Notes under the pieces: model-generated
The model's database searches: none
What the model saw: the letters and a program-made list of their open reading frames with translations, nothing else
Told to the model about the DNA's origin: nothing
Assembly (NCBI GenBank): GCA_030430725.1
Contig: JAUIKP010000057.1
Location: 1-11,336 of the forward strand
DNA: 11,336 bases
Source of the DNA: Nitrospiria bacterium
Lineage (GTDB): Bacteria > Nitrospirota > Nitrospiria > Nitrospirales > UBA8639
Direction: 5' to 3'
Shown here: positions 1-7,936 of the stretch, in pieces
Layout: each line of letters opens with the position of its first letter
Position numbering within the stretch: the stretch's first letter is position 1
Translations under genes and position numbers: made by a program

Positions 1-41
1 GCCTTCCGCGAGTGGTATGTGTGCAACGGCGTCTTGTGTAG
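1..41 (+). CDS. prmC: Probable C-terminal end of PrmC (release factor glutamine methyltransferase), partial
   Basis: The third reading frame gives a short tail reading LPRVVCVQRRLV, ending in TAG at 39-41. PrmC proteins typically end with a segment of the type 'D-x-x-G-x-x-R-V-V-x-x-R', where Pro-Arg-Val-Val fits well. PrmC N5-methylates the glutamine of the GGQ motif in peptide-chain release factors in the cytoplasm. A prfA-prmC-murA order is common in several phyla, which supports the call. Only about 12 codons are visible, so no catalytic motif (the NPPY methyltransferase signature) can be checked. The stop lies 16 bases before the chosen murA start, so the two are probably co-transcribed. 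The call rests on a short peptide and on context. Confidence 0.45.
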   Translation, partial: LPRVVCVQRRLV

Positions 42-57
42 ACAAGGAATATTGTCG

Positions 58-1317
58 GTGGATCAAATTCGAATCACAGGTGGATTGCCATTAAAGGGGT
101 CGGTGGAAATCGGCGGAGCCAAGAATGCCGCCTTGCCAATTTTAGCAGCGACGTTGTTAGGGGGCGGGGAATGCGTCATTGACCATGTTCCACACGTTCG
201 TGATGTGATGACCATGGGGAAATTACTGGCTTTGTTGGGAGTGAGGGTTCAAGAGGAAGGCGCCAGAGTCAGATTGGATGCGGCTCAGGTGCATTCGATT
301 GAAGCACCCTATGATTTAGTCAAAACGATGCGAGCGTCAATTTTAGCCTTAGGCCCTTTACTCGCCCGGCTTGGAGAAGCCAAGGTTTCTCTGCCGGGTG
401 GATGTGCGATCGGTACCAGACCGGTCAATCTTCACCTGCAAGGATTGGAGATGATGGGGGCTGAAATTCAAGTGGAGCATGGATATATTCATGCGAAAGC
501 CGGTCGTCTTAAAGGGGCAAGGATTGACTTGGATTTCCCGACGGTCACGGGCACGGAAAACCTGATCATGGCGGCTTGCCTGGCGCAAGGGACCACGAGT
601 TTGCATAATGTCGCACGGGAACCGGAAATCACGGACCTCTGTGCATTCTTAACCAAGCGGGGTGCCAAAATTCATGGGATGGGAACGGACACCATTACAA
701 TTGAAGGGGTGAAGGAACTTCATGGAGCGGGGCATTGGGTGATCCCCGATCGAGTTGAAGCCGGCACCTATTTGATGGCCGGAGCCATTACCGGCGGGGA
801 TGTGATGGTAAAGGGGTGCGAAACAGATCATTTAGGCGGTGTCCTGAAAAAAGTTCAGGAAATGGGTGTTGAGTTAACCGAAAGCCATGAGGGTGTGCGA
901 ATCCGCCGGTCGGGTCCGCTCAAAGCGGTGGAAATTAAGACGCTCCCCTATCCCGGCTTCCCCACCGATCTCCAAGCCCAAATGATGGCGTTGATGTCGG
1001 TGGCAGAAGGTGTGAGCGTGATTTCCGAAACCATTTTTGAAGGGCGATTTCTGCATGTCCCGGAACTTCACCGGATGGGGGCGTCGATTGAGATTGATGG
1101 ACCACATGCCGTGGTCAAAGGTGTGCCCTTGCTTACCGGCGCACCCGTCATGGCTTCGGATCTACGCGCCAGTGCAGGCTTGGTCTTGGCTGGATTAGCG
1201 GCTGATGGCGAAACGATTGTGTCCCGGGTGTATCATTTAGATCGCGGGTATGAGCGACTGGAAGAAAAATTTCAGGCCCTGGGTGCGAGGATTGTTCGTG
1301 TTCGCGAGGTGACATGA
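58..1317 (+). CDS. murA: UDP-N-acetylglucosamine 1-carboxyvinyltransferase MurA
   Basis: MurA transfers enolpyruvate from phosphoenolpyruvate to UDP-GlcNAc, the first committed step of peptidoglycan synthesis in the cytoplasm. The protein reads DQIRITGG near its start, then GGAKNAALP with the conserved Lys22-Asn23 pair, and PGGCAIGTRP with the catalytic, fosfomycin-targeted cysteine at residue 116. Later come PTDLQAQ with the conserved Asp, DLRASAG and the C-terminal HLDRGYERLEEKF. The GTG at 58 is preferred over the ATG at 19. It gives 419 residues, the usual family length, starts right before the conserved N-terminus, and has AAGGA at 44-48 nine bases upstream. The ATG at 19 would add 13 unconserved residues and overlap the probable prmC tail. 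The stop overlaps hisG as ATGA (1314-1317), implying translational coupling. The cysteine is retained, so fosfomycin sensitivity at target level is expected by inference. Confidence 0.97.
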   Translation: MDQIRITGGLPLKGSVEIGGAKNAALPILAATLLGGGECVIDHVPHVRDVMTMGKLLALLGVRVQEEGARVRLDAAQVHSIEAPYDLVKTMRASILALGPLLARLGEAKVSLPGGCAIGTRPVNLHLQGLEMMGAEIQVEHGYIHAKAGRLKGARIDLDFPTVTGTENLIMAACLAQGTTSLHNVAREPEITDLCAFLTKRGAKIHGMGTDTITIEGVKELHGAGHWVIPDRVEAGTYLMAGAITGGDVMVKGCETDHLGGVLKKVQEMGVELTESHEGVRIRRSGPLKAVEIKTLPYPGFPTDLQAQMMALMSVAEGVSVISETIFEGRFLHVPELHRMGASIEIDGPHAVVKGVPLLTGAPVMASDLRASAGLVLAGLAADGETIVSRVYHLDRGYERLEEKFQALGARIVRVREVT

Positions 1318-1976
1318 GCGAGGTGATTACCATTGCCCTTTCCAAGGGTAAACTTCTTGATCCGACTCTTGAATTGTTCCGCCGGGCAGGCTATACCGGA
1401 TATCATGTGCGAGCGGATGACCGTCGATTGATATTGGAATTTCCGGAGCATGGGCACCGGGTCTTAATTGTTCGCCCAAGTGATGTGCCGGCATATGTTG
1501 AGTATGGTGCAGCCGATTTAGGAGTAGTTGGGAAAGATGTCTTATTGGAACAGGAACCGGATGTCTATGAACCGGTTGACTTGAACCTGGGAGTCTGCCG
1601 GCTGGTGGTTGCTCGGCCGAAGGGACACCTGCTGGTACAACGGATGTCTTCCAAGCTACGGGTGGCAACCAAATATCCCACAATCACCGAACGCTATTTT
1701 AACCAGCAGGGATTGCCTGTGGAATTGATTAAGCTCTACGGGTCGATCGAGTTGGCTCCATTGGTCGGATTGGCCGACCGGATTGTCGATCTGGTGGAGA
1801 CGGGAAACACCTTGAAAGCCAATAATCTGGTCGAGGATGAAGTCATCGCCTGGTCATCTGCCCGCTTGATTGTGAATCGGGCAAGCTTAAAAATGAAACA
1901 TGCCGTTATTACAGAACTGATTGCTCGGGTGAAGAAAATTCTTCCTCGTCTTCGTGCCAAAAAGGTTTATGCATGA
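1314..1976 (+). CDS. hisG: ATP phosphoribosyltransferase, short-form catalytic subunit HisG
   Basis: HisG joins ATP and PRPP to make phosphoribosyl-ATP, the first step of histidine synthesis. The 220-residue protein starts ITIALSKGKLLD, followed by the YGAADLGVVGKD segment (64-75) and the PRPP-binding stretch DLVETGNTLKAN (159-170). It ends shortly after the catalytic fold and lacks the roughly 80-residue C-terminal ACT-like regulatory domain of long HisG proteins. This is the short form, which in known species works as a hetero-octamer with HisZ, a catalytically dead HisRS-like protein that also carries histidine feedback control. HisZ is not in this window. The ATG overlaps the murA stop and the TGA overlaps the hisD start, both as ATGA, so expression is probably coupled to both neighbours. 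Confidence 0.96.
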   Translation: MSEVITIALSKGKLLDPTLELFRRAGYTGYHVRADDRRLILEFPEHGHRVLIVRPSDVPAYVEYGAADLGVVGKDVLLEQEPDVYEPVDLNLGVCRLVVARPKGHLLVQRMSSKLRVATKYPTITERYFNQQGLPVELIKLYGSIELAPLVGLADRIVDLVETGNTLKANNLVEDEVIAWSSARLIVNRASLKMKHAVITELIARVKKILPRLRAKKVYA

Positions 1977-3256
1977 ACATTGTTTCCCACAAGGATCAAG
2001 GGTTTTCGCAAGCGGTGAATCGTGTCTGTCAGCGGGCAGCACAACAAAACGACAAGGTTGAAAAAGCCGTTAAGACCATATTGGATGCTGTTCGGCAAGA
2101 GGGTGATCAGGCGCTCCAGCGATTCACCTGGAAATTCGATCATGTCCGGATCAGTCCTGACAGCCTTCGTGTGACGTCGAAAGACATCGAACGTGCATAT
2201 GCCGAGCTACCGTCCTCAGATATTAAAGCGTTGAAATATGCGGCCACCCGTATCCGGACTTTTCATCGCCGACAACGAAGGAAATCCTGGGTCTATCGTC
2301 AACAGGGCATTCAATTAGGCCAACGGATTACGCCCGTAGATGCCGTCGGTGTGTATGTTCCGGGCGGAAAAGCCCTGTATCCATCATCGGTCCTCATGAA
2401 TGCCATCCCCGCGAAAGTGGCTGGGGTGAAGCGGGTCGTCATGTGTACGCCGACTCCGAACGGCAGTATCCACTCCGCGTTATTGGTGGCGGCGGATGTC
2501 GCTGGAGTGGATGAAATCTATCGGGTCGGCGGAGCCCAAGCCATTGGAGCCCTGGCTTTTGGCACCTCGACAATCCGGCCCGTAGATAAGATTGTCGGTC
2601 CCGGGAATTTGTATGTGGCGACGGCCAAACGCCTGATCTATGGCCAAGTCGACATTGATATGATTGCGGGTCCGAGTGAACTACTGGTCATTGCGGACTC
2701 CGCCAGTAACCCACTTCATGTGGCGGCTGATCTTCTTTGTGAAGCGGAGCATGATGAGGAAGCCTGCGTCTACCTGGTAACGACTTCTCTGACTCTTGCC
2801 AGACGGGTTGTGACTGAAGTGACCCGCCAACTCGCACAGTTGGGACGCCAGGCGATTGCGTCCCGATCAATTCAAAATCATGCCCTGGCGTTTGTTGTAC
2901 GATCCTTTGATGAAACATTTGAATTAGCCAATCGGATTGCGCCTGAGCATTTATCGTTAAATGTGGATCGGGCGGGAGACTATGTATCACGTATTCGTCA
3001 TGCGGGGGCTATTTTTGTTGGGCGCTATACCCCTCCCGCCGTGGCGGATTATGTGGCAGGGCCCAACCATGTGTTGCCAACGGGTGGGAGTGCCAGATTT
3101 TTTTCGTGTTTGGGTGTGGATGAGTACATGAAAACCAGCAATGTGGTGGCCTATTCGAAGGCGGCGTTGCGCAAAGCCCATGCTCCAGTGATGCGGCTGT
3201 CTATGCTGGAAGGCCTGGATGCACATGGGCGATCAATGGAGAGTCGATGGACATGA
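1973..3256 (+). CDS. hisD: Histidinol dehydrogenase HisD
   Basis: HisD is a zinc-dependent, NAD-linked enzyme that oxidises L-histidinol to L-histidine in two steps, the end of the pathway. The 427-residue protein has the family landmarks [14 protein letters not shown] (125-138), [15 protein letters not shown] (184-198), [12 protein letters not shown] (205-216) and IAGPSELLV (231-239). The catalytic Glu-His pair sits in IAPEHLS (E325, H326). Zinc-site counterparts visible are H260, D359 in VADYVAG and H418 in GLDAHG. The fourth zinc ligand is normally Gln in the pattern Q-A-E-H; here it is E257 ([10 protein letters not shown], codon GAA at 2741-2743). Glutamate can also bind zinc, so activity is likely kept. 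The gene is joined to hisG and hisB by ATGA overlaps. Confidence 0.97.
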   Translation: MNIVSHKDQGFSQAVNRVCQRAAQQNDKVEKAVKTILDAVRQEGDQALQRFTWKFDHVRISPDSLRVTSKDIERAYAELPSSDIKALKYAATRIRTFHRRQRRKSWVYRQQGIQLGQRITPVDAVGVYVPGGKALYPSSVLMNAIPAKVAGVKRVVMCTPTPNGSIHSALLVAADVAGVDEIYRVGGAQAIGALAFGTSTIRPVDKIVGPGNLYVATAKRLIYGQVDIDMIAGPSELLVIADSASNPLHVAADLLCEAEHDEEACVYLVTTSLTLARRVVTEVTRQLAQLGRQAIASRSIQNHALAFVVRSFDETFELANRIAPEHLSLNVDRAGDYVSRIRHAGAIFVGRYTPPAVADYVAGPNHVLPTGGSARFFSCLGVDEYMKTSNVVAYSKAALRKAHAPVMRLSMLEGLDAHGRSMESRWT

Positions 3257-3855
3257 ACCAACATCTTGTTCCCAGAACGGCTTCCCAAGAACGGAAAACC
3301 GCAGAAACCGCTATTCGAGTGGAATGGGGCCTCGACGGGTGCGGCAACAATCAGATTAAGACCTCGATCCCGTTTTTAGATCACATGTTGAATTTATTCG
3401 GTAAACATGGATTTTTTGATCTGACCGTGGAAGCGAAAGGGGATATCGAGATTGATGACCATCATACGATTGAGGACGTGGGCATTGTCATGGGGCAGGT
3501 CTTGACCCAGGCTCTAGGGACCAAGGAAGGCCTCACCCGATTCGGATGGGCGACGGTGCCGTTGGATGAAACCTTGGCCCAGGTGACCGTCGATCTGAGT
3601 GGCCGGCCGTACCTTGTATACAATGTGGTGTTACCCACGCGGTATATTAAGTCGTTTGATTTGGGATTGTTTGAAGATTTTTTTCAGGCATTTGTGAGTC
3701 AGGGAGGGTTAAACCTTCATGTGAATGTGCTGTATGGAAGAAATCCTCATCACATCATGGAAGCGATTTTTAAGGCGTTTGCAAAAGCCTTGGATCAAGC
3801 GGTTAGACGGGAAGAACGAATTAAGGGAGTGCTCTCCACCAAAGGCATGCTCTAA
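3253..3855 (+). CDS. hisB: Imidazoleglycerol-phosphate dehydratase HisB (monofunctional)
   Basis: HisB dehydrates imidazole glycerol phosphate to imidazole acetol phosphate using a di-manganese centre. The protein shows FLDHML (41-46), the metal-binding DDHHTIED (68-75) and the second histidine pair [17 protein letters not shown] (H166, H167, E170). There is no N-terminal HAD phosphatase domain, unlike the bifunctional enterobacterial HisB, so histidinol phosphate must be dephosphorylated by another protein. Two in-frame ATGs exist, at 3247 and 3253. The one at 3253 is preferred because it forms the same ATGA overlap with the hisD stop used at other junctions, and it puts GGAGAG (3238-3243) nine bases upstream instead of three. 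The protein is then 200 residues, normal for the family. Confidence 0.96.
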   Translation: MNQHLVPRTASQERKTAETAIRVEWGLDGCGNNQIKTSIPFLDHMLNLFGKHGFFDLTVEAKGDIEIDDHHTIEDVGIVMGQVLTQALGTKEGLTRFGWATVPLDETLAQVTVDLSGRPYLVYNVVLPTRYIKSFDLGLFEDFFQAFVSQGGLNLHVNVLYGRNPHHIMEAIFKAFAKALDQAVRREERIKGVLSTKGML

Positions 3856-3898
3856 TGGTGAGAATCAGTGGGCGGAGAGAGAGGATAACAGGCAGGAC

Positions 3899-4522
3899 AT
3901 GATTGCCATTATTGATTATGGGATGGGAAATCTTCGAAGCGTGCAGAAAGGGTTTGAATGTGTGGGCCATGAAGCGGTCGTGACTCGAGACCCACTCGTG
4001 ATTGACCAGGCCGGTCATGTCGTGTTGCCGGGTGTGGGCGCGTTTGGAGATTGCATGGAGAACCTGGCTCGCTTTGAGTTGATGGATGTCATCCACCGTT
4101 CCATAGCCTCGGGAAAACCCTTTCTCGGCATTTGTTTAGGGTATCAATTGCTGTTTTCGGAAAGCGAAGAATTTGGATATCATCAAGGGTTAGGGATCCT
4201 GGCCGGGAAGGTGAAAGCGATTCCCCGTCCGTCCGAGGAGGGAGGGACGTCGTTTAAAATTCCTCATATGGGTTGGAATACGATTCAGGTCAACACGGTT
4301 GCTCCGCCTTTACGTGGCATTGCCTCCGACTCCTATGTGTATTTCGTGCATTCCTACTATGTAGAACCAACGGATTGTGGTCTTGTCAGTACCCAAACCG
4401 ACTATGGAATTTCTTTTGCGAGTAGTGTCTGGAAAGACAATGTGTTTGCCACTCAATGGCATCCCGAGAAAAGTCAGGCCGTCGGGTTGCAGGTCCTGAA
4501 GAATTTTGGTGATTGGCAATGA
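3899..4522 (+). CDS. hisH: Imidazole glycerol phosphate synthase, glutaminase subunit HisH
   Basis: HisH is a class I glutamine amidotransferase that hydrolyses glutamine and passes ammonia through a tunnel to HisF. The 207-residue protein begins IAIIDYGMGNLRS, has the oxyanion-strand region LPGVGAFGDCM (43-53), the nucleophile elbow GICLGYQLLF (Cys79), IPHMGWN (121-127), YFVHSYY and the catalytic His188/Glu190 in QWHPEKSQ. The elbow has Tyr where Met is usual (GICLGMQ); the triad is complete. The reading frame is open upstream to 3725, but those residues lie over the end of hisB and look unlike HisH, so the ATG at 3899 is used. A 43-base gap separates it from hisB. Its partner hisF is not adjacent; the lipoprotein gene and hisA lie between. 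Confidence 0.96.
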   Translation: MIAIIDYGMGNLRSVQKGFECVGHEAVVTRDPLVIDQAGHVVLPGVGAFGDCMENLARFELMDVIHRSIASGKPFLGICLGYQLLFSESEEFGYHQGLGILAGKVKAIPRPSEEGGTSFKIPHMGWNTIQVNTVAPPLRGIASDSYVYFVHSYYVEPTDCGLVSTQTDYGISFASSVWKDNVFATQWHPEKSQAVGLQVLKNFGDWQ

Positions 4523-5328
4523 GGAGAATGTGTCTTGCGATCGATGGGCGGTCGAGACCGTTGTCTGCCAGGTTCCTGGTCATGAGCCTGATCGGGTGGT
4601 GGTGTCTCGGTGTAGGCTGTGTTCCTCCTAAAGTTCAAATTCAGGCTGCGCCACAATTTGATCCCTCCCGTATATCCAGTCTCGCCATCCTTCCTTTTCA
4701 GACCATCAAAACTCCTCAATTGGCGAGCAACTCACGTGGAGGTATAAGGGATCCGGAAGAAATTCGTACGCAATTTCGGTTGCCGGGGACAGATCAGGCG
4801 GATGGGACTGAATTTAAAAAAGTTCGTTATGTGGTGCCTGAAACGGCGGCACATCGAATTTCGATGCAGGTGGCTTCCGTGTTGGCCCTCCGGCCTTCCT
4901 TACGGGTAATCGGTCCGGAGGAGTCTTCTGCCGTGATAGGCAAGGAAGGCCTGGAAGGGGAATCGTCATTTCCCGTCATGGGCCAAGAGGTTGGTACCCG
5001 CTTAAAAGTGGATGGAGTTGTGGCGGGACTCGTCCGGACATACCGTGAGCGTGAAGGGAGCAAGCTTGGAGCCAAGCCGGCCGCTGTAGGGTTTGAAGTA
5101 TACCTCCTGAGACCGTCTGATGGAATGGTCTTGTGGAGCGGGGAATTTTTTGAGGAACAAAAACCACTTAACCAGGATGTCGTAGGATTTTTTGAAAAGG
5201 GCGGAGGGTTTGTGACTGCCGATACACTTGCCGAATTGGGTGTCAACAAAGTGATGAAGGCCTTCCCCGTCGGCTTGAACGAACAGGGGTCTCCTTTTCC
5301 TGCTTCATCCTTGAAGGAGAATCCCTAA
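4519..5328 (+). CDS. Probable lipoprotein of unknown function embedded in the his operon
   Basis: I do not recognise a named family. The N-terminus is basic (Arg-rich, about residues 1-18), followed by a hydrophobic stretch FLVMSLIGWWCLGVG and a cysteine at residue 34, which looks like a lipoprotein signal peptide. The lipobox LGVGC is imperfect, with Gly at -3 where Leu/Val is usual. After Cys34 comes a Pro/Gln-rich tether, then SSLAILPF (53-60), a polar insert (70-105), an alpha-helical MQVASVLALRPSLRVI segment, LKVDGVVAGLVRTYRER (162-178), and FEVYLLRPSDGMVLWSG (192-208). The order of strands and helices resembles periplasmic anticodon-binding-like lipoprotein domains of the CsgG/LpoB/TolB-N type; this is a fold-level impression only. 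The ATG at 4519 overlaps the hisH stop as ATGA; the ATG at 4528 is a possible alternative start. Its place between hisH and hisA implies co-transcription but no evident metabolic role in histidine synthesis. Confidence 0.75.
   Translation: MRRMCLAIDGRSRPLSARFLVMSLIGWWCLGVGCVPPKVQIQAAPQFDPSRISSLAILPFQTIKTPQLASNSRGGIRDPEEIRTQFRLPGTDQADGTEFKKVRYVVPETAAHRISMQVASVLALRPSLRVIGPEESSAVIGKEGLEGESSFPVMGQEVGTRLKVDGVVAGLVRTYREREGSKLGAKPAAVGFEVYLLRPSDGMVLWSGEFFEEQKPLNQDVVGFFEKGGGFVTADTLAELGVNKVMKAFPVGLNEQGSPFPASSLKENP
5314..5320 (+). promoter_or_regulatory. Ribosome binding site for hisA
   Basis: AAGGAGA lies 11 bases before the hisA ATG, inside the last codons of the lipoprotein gene. It gives hisA its own strong initiation signal after a gene pair that is not overlapping. 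Confidence 0.6.
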
Positions 5329-5331
5329 CCG

Positions 5332-6078
5332 ATGCTACTGATTCCTGCAATTGATCTGAAGGACGGGAAATGTGTCCGGTTGCGACAGGGCGAGATGGAT
5401 CAGGTCACCAGGTATTCCGATGACCCCGTGGCGATGGCGGAACATTGGCAGAGTCTTGGGGCCCGCTACCTTCATGTGGTGGATTTGGACGGGGCGGTGA
5501 CCGGAACCCCCCAGCATCTCCCACACATTGAAGCTCTTACCAAACGATTAGCAATCCCCGTGCAGGTTGGTGGGGGCATACGAAGCAAGTCTATCATCCG
5601 AGACTACTTGTCCTGCGGAGTGGACCGGGTGGTGATTGGGACAGCGGCCCTACAGGACGCTGATTTTTTGGCGGCAGCCGCCACAGAGTTTCCTGATAAA
5701 ATTTTAATCGGGATTGATGTCAAGCAGGGTTTAGTCGCAGTGCATGGGTGGAAAACCGTGTCCAGTCTCACCCCACGACAGGTTTTTGAATCAGTAAAAG
5801 ACCTTCCATTGGGAGGCATGGTCTTTACGGACATTTCCCGGGACGGTATGTTGGCAGGACCAAACATTTCAGCTCTCCGAGAAGCTGTTGGTATCTCGCC
5901 GTTTCCCGTTATTGCTTCTGGTGGAGTCACCGTCCTCAGGGATGTGCAAACCATTCAGGCACTCGGAAGCAGGATTTCCGGAATCATTATCGGCAAGGCC
6001 TTGTATGAAGGGACCTTGGATTTGAAAGCGGCTCTTGAAATGGTGGCTCTGACAGAAGCCTCTCAAACATCATGCTGA
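5332..6078 (+). CDS. hisA: Phosphoribosyl formimino-AICAR ribotide isomerase HisA
   Basis: HisA catalyses the Amadori rearrangement of ProFAR to PRFAR. The 248-residue protein is a half-barrel-duplicated (beta/alpha)8 fold. It starts [16 protein letters not shown] with the catalytic Asp8, has HVVDLDGA (48-55), the first phosphate-binding VQVGGGIR (78-84), GIDV with the second catalytic Asp129, HGW (138-140), TDISRDGM (166-173), and the second phosphate site VIASGGV with [10 protein letters not shown] near the end. HGW and TDISRDG distinguish it from HisF. The length is typical. The start ATG follows the lipoprotein stop by three bases with AAGGAGA upstream. The stop overlaps the hisF start by seven bases. 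Confidence 0.97.
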   Translation: MLLIPAIDLKDGKCVRLRQGEMDQVTRYSDDPVAMAEHWQSLGARYLHVVDLDGAVTGTPQHLPHIEALTKRLAIPVQVGGGIRSKSIIRDYLSCGVDRVVIGTAALQDADFLAAAATEFPDKILIGIDVKQGLVAVHGWKTVSSLTPRQVFESVKDLPLGGMVFTDISRDGMLAGPNISALREAVGISPFPVIASGGVTVLRDVQTIQALGSRISGIIIGKALYEGTLDLKAALEMVALTEASQTSC

Positions 6079-6869
6079 CGAAGAGGATCATACCCTGCCT
6101 GGATGTTAAAGACGGGCGAGTGGTGAAAGGGGTCTCGTTTGTGAATTTGCGGGATGCGGGAGATCCGGTTCACGTTGCTCAGGTGTATGATCGTGAAGGT
6201 GCGGACGAGCTATGTTTTCTGGATATAACCGCCTCACATGAAAATCGGGATACGATTTTAGATGTGGTGATTCGGACGGCGGAACAGGTGTTTATGCCGC
6301 TTACGGTTGGGGGAGGAATCCGGACCATTGAGGATATTCGCCGGTTATTAGAGGCCGGAGCGGACAAAGTCAGCATTAATACCGCTGCGGTGAAAGATCC
6401 GGATTTTGTAAAAGCCGCCGCCAATCGTTTCGGCTCGCAATGTATCGTCGTGGCTATCGATGCGAAACGGGTGACCACATGTGATGGAGGTGAACCCGGG
6501 TGGGAAGTGTTTACCCATGGAGGGCGGACCTCGACCGGCCTGGATGCCGTTGAGTGGGTGAGACGGATGAAGGACTATGGGGCCGGCGAGATTCTTTTGA
6601 CCAGTATGGATCAGGACGGAAAGCAGGACGGCTATGATTTAGCCTTAACCGCGGCTATTTCCAAGTCCGTCTCTATTCCCGTCATTGCCTCTGGCGGGGC
6701 CGGCACGCTTCACCACCTGTATGAGGCGTTCTACGTGGGGAAGGCAGATGCGGTGCTGGCGGCATCTATTTTCCATTATCAAACGTATTCCATCGGACAA
6801 GCCAAATCGTATCTGGCTCAACATGGTATCCCTGTGCGCCCGGGAACCGTCCCGGTTTCCATTTCATAA
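6072..6869 (+). CDS. hisF: Imidazole glycerol phosphate synthase, cyclase subunit HisF
   Basis: HisF uses ammonia delivered by HisH to turn PRFAR into imidazole glycerol phosphate and AICAR, linking histidine to purine synthesis. It is a (beta/alpha)8 barrel like HisA. Catalytic residues are visible as Asp11 in [15 protein letters not shown] and Asp130 in VAIDAKRV. Other markers are FLDITAS (49-55), [17 protein letters not shown], the HisF-specific [13 protein letters not shown], and VIASGGAG with AVLAASIFH. At 265 residues it is slightly longer than common HisF proteins, with the surplus at the C-terminus. There is no good ribosome binding site before the ATG, and the seven-base overlap with hisA suggests translational coupling. 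Confidence 0.97.
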   Translation: MLTKRIIPCLDVKDGRVVKGVSFVNLRDAGDPVHVAQVYDREGADELCFLDITASHENRDTILDVVIRTAEQVFMPLTVGGGIRTIEDIRRLLEAGADKVSINTAAVKDPDFVKAAANRFGSQCIVVAIDAKRVTTCDGGEPGWEVFTHGGRTSTGLDAVEWVRRMKDYGAGEILLTSMDQDGKQDGYDLALTAAISKSVSIPVIASGGAGTLHHLYEAFYVGKADAVLAASIFHYQTYSIGQAKSYLAQHGIPVRPGTVPVSIS

Positions 6870-6875
6870 GGACCA

Positions 6876-7571
6876 ATGACCGAAGTTTCTTCCATAAGCC
6901 CATTGCAGTTTGATGAACAGGGATTGCTCCCCTGTGTGGTGCAGGATTGGTTGGACGGGACGGTCCTGATGGTGGGATTCATGAACCAAGAAGCGTGGAA
7001 ACTGACTTGCGATTCCCAACGGGTTCATTTCTGGAGTCGATCTCGAAAACGGTTGTGGAAAAAAGGCGAAACGTCCGGCCATGAGTTGCTTGTAAAGGAA
7101 ATGTTTGTGGATTGTGATCGGGATACGATTTTGGTGAAGGCCCATCCTATTGGACCGACGTGTCATACCGGGACCCGTTCATGTTTTTTTTCTCCCCTAC
7201 CTTCTTCGACTTCTGAGGAGTCCGCCTCCCTCTTCTCCGGTACGGCCTGGGGAGGGATTGTCCGGCGTCTGTATGAAATGGTTGGCGATCGGAAGGCCCA
7301 CCCGAGCCCTGATTCCTATGTGTCGAAATTATTGGAGGGAGGCCTGGATCGTATGTTGAAAAAGGTGGCCGAAGAAGCCGGAGAAGTCCTTCTCGCCGGG
7401 AAAAATGGCGATCGGGAGGAAATTATTTACGAAATGGCTGATTTGTGGTTTCATACCCTCATCGTCCTCGGGCATTTTTCCATTCCTCCTGAAGACGTCT
7501 ATCAAGAGCTTGGCAAGCGATTTGGCAAATCAGGAGTTCGACAGCCCGAAGGAGGCTCGACTCATGGGTGA
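6876..7571 (+). CDS. hisI: Bifunctional phosphoribosyl-AMP cyclohydrolase / phosphoribosyl-ATP pyrophosphohydrolase HisIE
   Basis: This fused enzyme performs steps two and three of the pathway. The N-terminal HisI domain (about 10-105) removes the purine N1-C6 bond of PR-AMP. It shows VVQDW, VLMVGFMNQEAW, FWSRSRKRLWKKGETSG and the metal motif VDCDRDT (Asp79, 81, 83) with GPTCHTGTRSCF (Cys96, Cys103). The C-terminal HisE domain (about 128-220) cleaves pyrophosphate from PR-ATP and shows LKKVAEEAGEVLLA (Glu166, 167, 170) and EMADLWFH (Glu186, Asp189). A Ser/Pro-rich linker of roughly 20 residues joins the two. It follows hisF by six bases, with TAAGGA only three bases before the ATG. The final codons overlap the HIT gene by eight bases. 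Confidence 0.96.
   Translation: MTEVSSISPLQFDEQGLLPCVVQDWLDGTVLMVGFMNQEAWKLTCDSQRVHFWSRSRKRLWKKGETSGHELLVKEMFVDCDRDTILVKAHPIGPTCHTGTRSCFFSPLPSSTSEESASLFSGTAWGGIVRRLYEMVGDRKAHPSPDSYVSKLLEGGLDRMLKKVAEEAGEVLLAGKNGDREEIIYEMADLWFHTLIVLGHFSIPPEDVYQELGKRFGKSGVRQPEGGSTHG
7549..7555 (+). promoter_or_regulatory. Strong ribosome binding site that fixes the HIT gene start
   Basis: AAGGAGG, a full anti-Shine-Dalgarno match, lies eight bases before the ATG at 7564. It supports that start over a longer reading from 7405, which would run over the HisE-coding part of hisIE. Confidence 0.75.
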
Positions 7572-7908
7572 ATGTCTTTTTTGTCAAATCGTCGAGGGGA
7601 CTATTCCCACCGACACCCTCTATGAGGATGAACATGCGTTCGTGTTTAACGATATCAATCCTCAAGCGCAGGTGCACATGTTGGTGATTCCCAGGCGTCA
7701 CGTGGTGTCTTTGGATGATACGAAAGAGACAGATGCCGCCTTGTTAGGCCACCTGATGGTCGTCTGCGCCAAGATGGCCAGGCAGCGGGACATTTCCGGT
7801 GGCGGATATCGGGTCGTTGCGAATACCGGACCGGAAGCCGGGCAGAGTGTTTTTCATTTGCATTTTCACGTCATGGGTGGGCGGACATTTGCCTGGCCTC
7901 CTGGTTAA
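7564..7908 (+). CDS. HIT-family nucleotide hydrolase (HinT/PKCI-like)
   Basis: HIT proteins of this branch hydrolyse purine nucleoside phosphoramidates and related AMP conjugates. The 114-residue protein begins with CLFCQIVEGTIP (Cys4 and Cys7, the paired cysteines seen in zinc-binding HinT proteins). It has FNDINPQAQVHMLVIPRRH (28-46), the GYRVVANTGPEAGQSVFHLHFH core and the signature HLHFHVMGG, with H98, H100 and H102 of the histidine triad. Length and layout match bacterial HinT. It overlaps the hisIE stop and is the last gene before a 92-base spacer, so it probably ends the operon's run. The physiological substrate cannot be told from sequence, and no gene symbol is assigned because naming varies. 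Confidence 0.93.
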   Translation: MGECLFCQIVEGTIPTDTLYEDEHAFVFNDINPQAQVHMLVIPRRHVVSLDDTKETDAALLGHLMVVCAKMARQRDISGGGYRVVANTGPEAGQSVFHLHFHVMGGRTFAWPPG

Positions 7909-7919
7909 AACTGGATGGC

Positions 7920-7936
7920 CGGGAAAAATCTTCCCG
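7920..7936. other. Small hairpin between the HIT gene and dnaG
   Basis: CGGGAA and TTCCCG form a six-base-pair stem around a five-base loop, 11 bases after the HIT stop. It is not followed by a run of T, so it is not a convincing intrinsic terminator. It may be an mRNA processing or stabilising element, or chance. Confidence 0.35.

Noticed and set aside
19..57. N-terminal extension of MurA from the ATG at 19
   Set aside because: The added residues are not MurA-like and overlap the probable prmC tail; the GTG at 58 has a well-placed AAGGA and gives the standard length of 419.
3725..3898. Long upstream extension of the HisH reading frame overlapping hisB
   Set aside because: It reads the end of hisB in another frame, the residues are unlike HisH, and the ATG at 3899 begins exactly at the conserved IAIIDYG.
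4827..5249. 140-codon open frame on the - strand within the lipoprotein gene
   Set aside because: Its low-complexity Ser/Pro/Thr composition is typical of a shadow of + strand codon use, and there is no start signal or family match.
7405..7563. N-terminal extension of the HIT protein
   Set aside because: It is an out-of-frame reading of the HisE-coding part of hisIE; the strong AAGGAGG before 7564 fixes the start.
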